Below, one piece after another: positions 54,751 to 56,640 of a stretch of DNA of 56,640 bases. Origin of the DNA: Synechococcus sp. CS-1329. Lineage in GTDB: Bacteria; Cyanobacteriota; Cyanobacteriia; PCC-6307; Cyanobiaceae. Every line of letters starts with the position of its first letter. Position 1 is the stretch's first letter. Both the position numbers and the translations under genes were made by a program. The notes under the pieces are model-generated. The model did not search any database and was not told where the DNA came from. It saw only the letters and a program-made list of their open reading frames with translations. The DNA lies in contig NZ_JAHLYS010000029.1 of the NCBI RefSeq assembly GCF_025128055.1, positions 1 through 56,640 on the forward strand. The letters run 5' to 3'.

Positions 54751-55001
54751 TCGTGAGTGGCCGGGTCCAGGGGGTGGGCTACCGCCAGGCCTGCTGTCAA
54801 CGGGCCCAGGCCCTTGGCCTGGGGGGCTGGGTCAGGAACCGCCCCGACGGCCGGGTGGAACTGGAGGCGGAAGGGTGCAGCCAGGTGCTGGAGCAGCTGA
54901 GGATCTGGTGTGAATCCGGCCCCGCCGCCGCCCAGGTGAGCAGCGTCAACGCGAGCGTGATTCCGCTGGCCGGTCAAGACTGGTTTGAGGTGCGCCACTG
55001 A
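54732..55001 (+). CDS. acyP: Acylphosphatase
   Basis: An 89-residue acylphosphatase, which hydrolyses acyl phosphates. The signature SGRVQGVGYRQAC carries the phosphate-binding loop and catalytic Arg, and GGWVRNRPDGRVELEAEG holds the catalytic Asn. The GTG at 54732 gives the standard family length; longer frames would lie inside cbiA. Overlaps the cbiA end by 19 bases. Confidence 0.92.
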   Translation: MERWRLIVSGRVQGVGYRQACCQRAQALGLGGWVRNRPDGRVELEAEGCSQVLEQLRIWCESGPAAAQVSSVNASVIPLAGQDWFEVRH

Positions 55002-55141
55002 ACATCGAGTCGCCAGCCAGCGCTGAACTGTGGCTGCTGCGCCATGGCGCCACGGCCCGATCCTTGAGCGTGCTCGGCCGGGAGTGGGAGGAACCCGTCA
55101 TCCTGCGCTGGAACGTTTCCTGCAGCGCCCCCGCCCCATGA
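54998..55141 (+). pseudogene. Internally deleted histidine-phosphatase (phosphoglycerate mutase-like) remnant
   Basis: A 47-codon frame beginning at a CTG in the acyP stop region reads ...SAELWLLRHGATARSLSVLG and then REWEEPVILRWN. The first part is the N-terminal RHG phospho-histidine motif of the histidine phosphatase family. The second part is the usual C-terminal strand of picocyanobacterial members (SVLG...PVILRWN). About 170 codons with the second His, Arg and Glu are missing, and the frame is kept. Its TGA overlaps the next ATG (ATGA), as an intact gene's would. It is an in-frame internal deletion; activity is not possible. Confidence 0.65.
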
Positions 55142-55824
55142 CCGATGCCACGCTCTGGGCCGAGCTGCTCGCCTACGGCAGCGGCATCAGCCTCAGCCCG
55201 ATCCACATTGGCCTGCTGCTGCTGCTGCTGCTGGGGCCCGACCCCCTGCGCCGGGGCGGGCTGTTCCTGCTGAGCTGGATCCTGACCATCGCCACAGTGA
55301 TCACCCTGCTGCTGACCGTGGGCCATGGTCTGCTGCTGACCATGGAGCAGGGCAGCGACCACCGCACCGGCCTGGATCTGATCGGCGCCGGGGCTCTGCT
55401 GGCCCTGGGGATCAGGGATCTGCTGCCCACCAAGGCCGGAGGCGAGGAACCCGCCGGCTGGATTCGCCAGCTGGATCGCTTCTGCACCCTGCCCCTGCCC
55501 CTGCTGATCGGCGTGAGTGTGGCGATCGAGCTGATCAGCCCCGACGACCTGGTGCTGCTGGCCAAGGGCGCGTCGGCTCTGCTGGCTGCAGGCCTGGGCC
55601 GCGGTCAGGAGGTGCTGCTGGCCGGCTTTTTCACCCTGGCGGCCAGCCTGCTGCTGCTGCTGCCCGTGCTGGGGATGGCCCTGGGCCGCGAGCGGATGCT
55701 GCCGCTGCTGCAGCGGGGCAAGCAGAGCCTCTACGCCAATGGTGAGCTGGTGATGGGCAGCATCAGCCTGGCCCTGGCCGCCTACCTGGCCTGGCAGGGC
55801 ATCGAGGGTCTGCAGCTGGCCTAG
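55138..55824 (+). CDS. GAP-family membrane protein
   Basis: A 228-residue membrane protein with about six hydrophobic segments, for example LSPIHIGLLLLLLLGPDP, LSWILTIATVITLLLTVGHG, LIGAGALLALGIRDLL and AASLLLLLPVLGMALG. The N-terminal SPIHIGLLLLLLLGPDPLRRG and the linker LLPTKAGGEEPAGWIRQLD follow the pattern of the GAP/Sap (LysE-like) transporter group found in actinobacteria and cyanobacteria. Substrate unknown. The ATG overlaps the preceding remnant's stop, and the last four bases overlap the helicase gene on the other strand. Confidence 0.75.
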   Translation: MTDATLWAELLAYGSGISLSPIHIGLLLLLLLGPDPLRRGGLFLLSWILTIATVITLLLTVGHGLLLTMEQGSDHRTGLDLIGAGALLALGIRDLLPTKAGGEEPAGWIRQLDRFCTLPLPLLIGVSVAIELISPDDLVLLAKGASALLAAGLGRGQEVLLAGFFTLAASLLLLLPVLGMALGRERMLPLLQRGKQSLYANGELVMGSISLALAAYLAWQGIEGLQLA

Positions 55825-56640
55825 GTGACCGCCGGCCCCTCGGCCAGGGCCTCCTGCCAGCGACGGCGATCCGTGGCGTCGCCGGGACCACCGGCCAGCC
55901 ACACCCCGCGCCGGGCCCTGGTCACGGCCACATAGACCAGCTGGCGGCGCAGCCGCAGGTCGGAGGGCCAGAAGACATCGGCAGCGATGAACACCTCCCC
56001 GAAGCCGCTCCCCTGGGAGCGATGCACGGTGAGCACCGCGGCCGGCCCCAGGGACGCGAAGGCATCACGCACCAGGAAGTAACGACGCCAGAGGGAGCGG
56101 CCCTTGTCCTGGCCCGCCTCCCGGGCCTGGCTGCGCAACGAGGCCAGCACCGCCTCCAGCTGCTGCCGCGCGGCGGTGCCCACCGGCGGCAGCAGCCGCA
56201 GGCTCAGGGGGGTCTCGCCGAAGGCCACCTCCACCAGCTGGGTGTCGATCACAGGCGCCTCAGCGACGCCGAATTCGGCCAGATCGCAGCGCTCCGGGGT
56301 CACATCCCGCACCAGCAGCTCCCGGTTCGAGGCCAGCACCATGTCCGGCTCCTCGCCGCCCTCGGCCCCCTGGCGGCAGGCGGGCGCCATCACCGCCATG
56401 CGGCTGAGCAGCACCTCGCCGGGCAGCACCGGCAGCTGATCGGCCATGGCGCCGTGGATGGCGCGGCGGGCCAGGGGCACCAGTTGCTCCAGGGAGCGGT
56501 TGGTGTAGCAGAGGATGCGTGCCTGGTCGGGGTCGTCGCTGGCGGCGGCCCGGCGCAGGGCCGCCTGGGCGGCCGCCAGCCAGGCGCTGCGCTCCAGCAC
56601 GGCCACATCCCCCTGGGCCGTCTGCCGCTGGGGCCCCACC
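55821..56640 (-). CDS. Superfamily 1 DNA helicase (RecD/UvrD-type), C-terminal part
   Basis: Only the C-terminal 270 residues are inside the window; the gene continues past 56640. Visible parts are RILCYTNRSLEQLVPLARRA, AAVLTVHRSQGSGFGEVFIA (helicase motif V region with HRSQGS) and LVYVAVTRARRGVWLAGG (motif VI), as in UvrD-like C2 domains of RecD-type 5'-3' helicases. The N-terminal Walker A motif cannot be seen. Convergent with the GAP-family gene. Confidence 0.85.
   Translation of the reverse strand, partial: VGPQRQTAQGDVAVLERSAWLAAAQAALRRAAASDDPDQARILCYTNRSLEQLVPLARRAIHGAMADQLPVLPGEVLLSRMAVMAPACRQGAEGGEEPDMVLASNRELLVRDVTPERCDLAEFGVAEAPVIDTQLVEVAFGETPLSLRLLPPVGTAARQQLEAVLASLRSQAREAGQDKGRSLWRRYFLVRDAFASLGPAAVLTVHRSQGSGFGEVFIAADVFWPSDLRLRRQLVYVAVTRARRGVWLAGGPGDATDRRRWQEALAEGPAVT

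Overview
The window reads as chromosomal DNA of a high-GC unicellular picocyanobacterium of the Synechococcus/Cyanobium type. The evidence is seen directly in the genes. There is a ferredoxin-NADP reductase with the cyanobacterial CpcD-like N-terminal domain (petH), the clock-output kinase SasA, and an F420-type 8-vinyl reductase (bciB). There is also the zwf-opcA pair, a c-di-AMP cyclase between lysA and uppS, a group 2 sigma factor and a photosynthetic-type ClpC. Genes are packed tightly, many with 4-bp ATGA/GTGA/TTGA overlaps, and GTG and TTG starts are frequent. I saw no rRNA, CRISPR array, transposase or integrase. One tRNA gene (tRNA-Glu, TTC) is present.

Bases 1 to about 10,800 form an accessory defence island: a HipA-kinase remnant; a type I restriction-modification operon (hsdM, hsdS, hsdR); an AAA+ ATPase/subtilase pair that matches the ietA-ietS architecture, lodged between hsdS and hsdR; a YgjP-like metalloprotease gene; and a GIY-YIG-type N-terminal remnant. 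Three broken genes tell its history. hsdS carries a frameshift near 2790-2800. hsdR carries an in-frame TGA at 7985-7987 where Trp is expected. A second, diverged copy of the first ~35 codons of hsdR sits just upstream of the real hsdR, right behind ietS. hsdS, ietA and ietS are visibly AT-richer than hsdM and hsdR. The simplest reading is that ietAS is an imported cargo that left a scar at hsdR, that the restriction system is now decaying, and that the two ietAS ORFs remain intact with all catalytic residues.

Bases 10,800 to 19,300 hold ppk2, two short conserved unknowns, and a minus-strand operon lysA-cdaA-uppS-bioB-trhO followed by a GST-DUF952 fusion. Bases 19,300 to 31,250 hold clpC, an iron-alcohol-dehydrogenase homologue coupled to an alpha/beta hydrolase, an outer-membrane barrel, a DUF2993 protein, the minus-strand group PLP decarboxylase-cbiT-cdsA, and an ABC1/UbiB-family kinase. 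Bases 31,250 to 48,240 hold alkB, a sigma factor, a pseudouridine synthase, a RodZ-like protein, malQ-bciB, an LCP protein, prs, a GHL10-type glycoside hydrolase, pepN, three small secreted or unknown proteins, sasA and tRNA-Glu.

Bases 48,240 to the end hold a START-like protein, petH with a clear terminator, zwf-opcA (oxidative pentose phosphate pathway), cobyrinate a,c-diamide synthase, acylphosphatase, an internally deleted histidine-phosphatase remnant, a GAP-family membrane protein, and the C-terminal part of a superfamily 1 helicase cut by the window edge.

The most interesting part is the ietAS-in-hsd island at 658-10,757.
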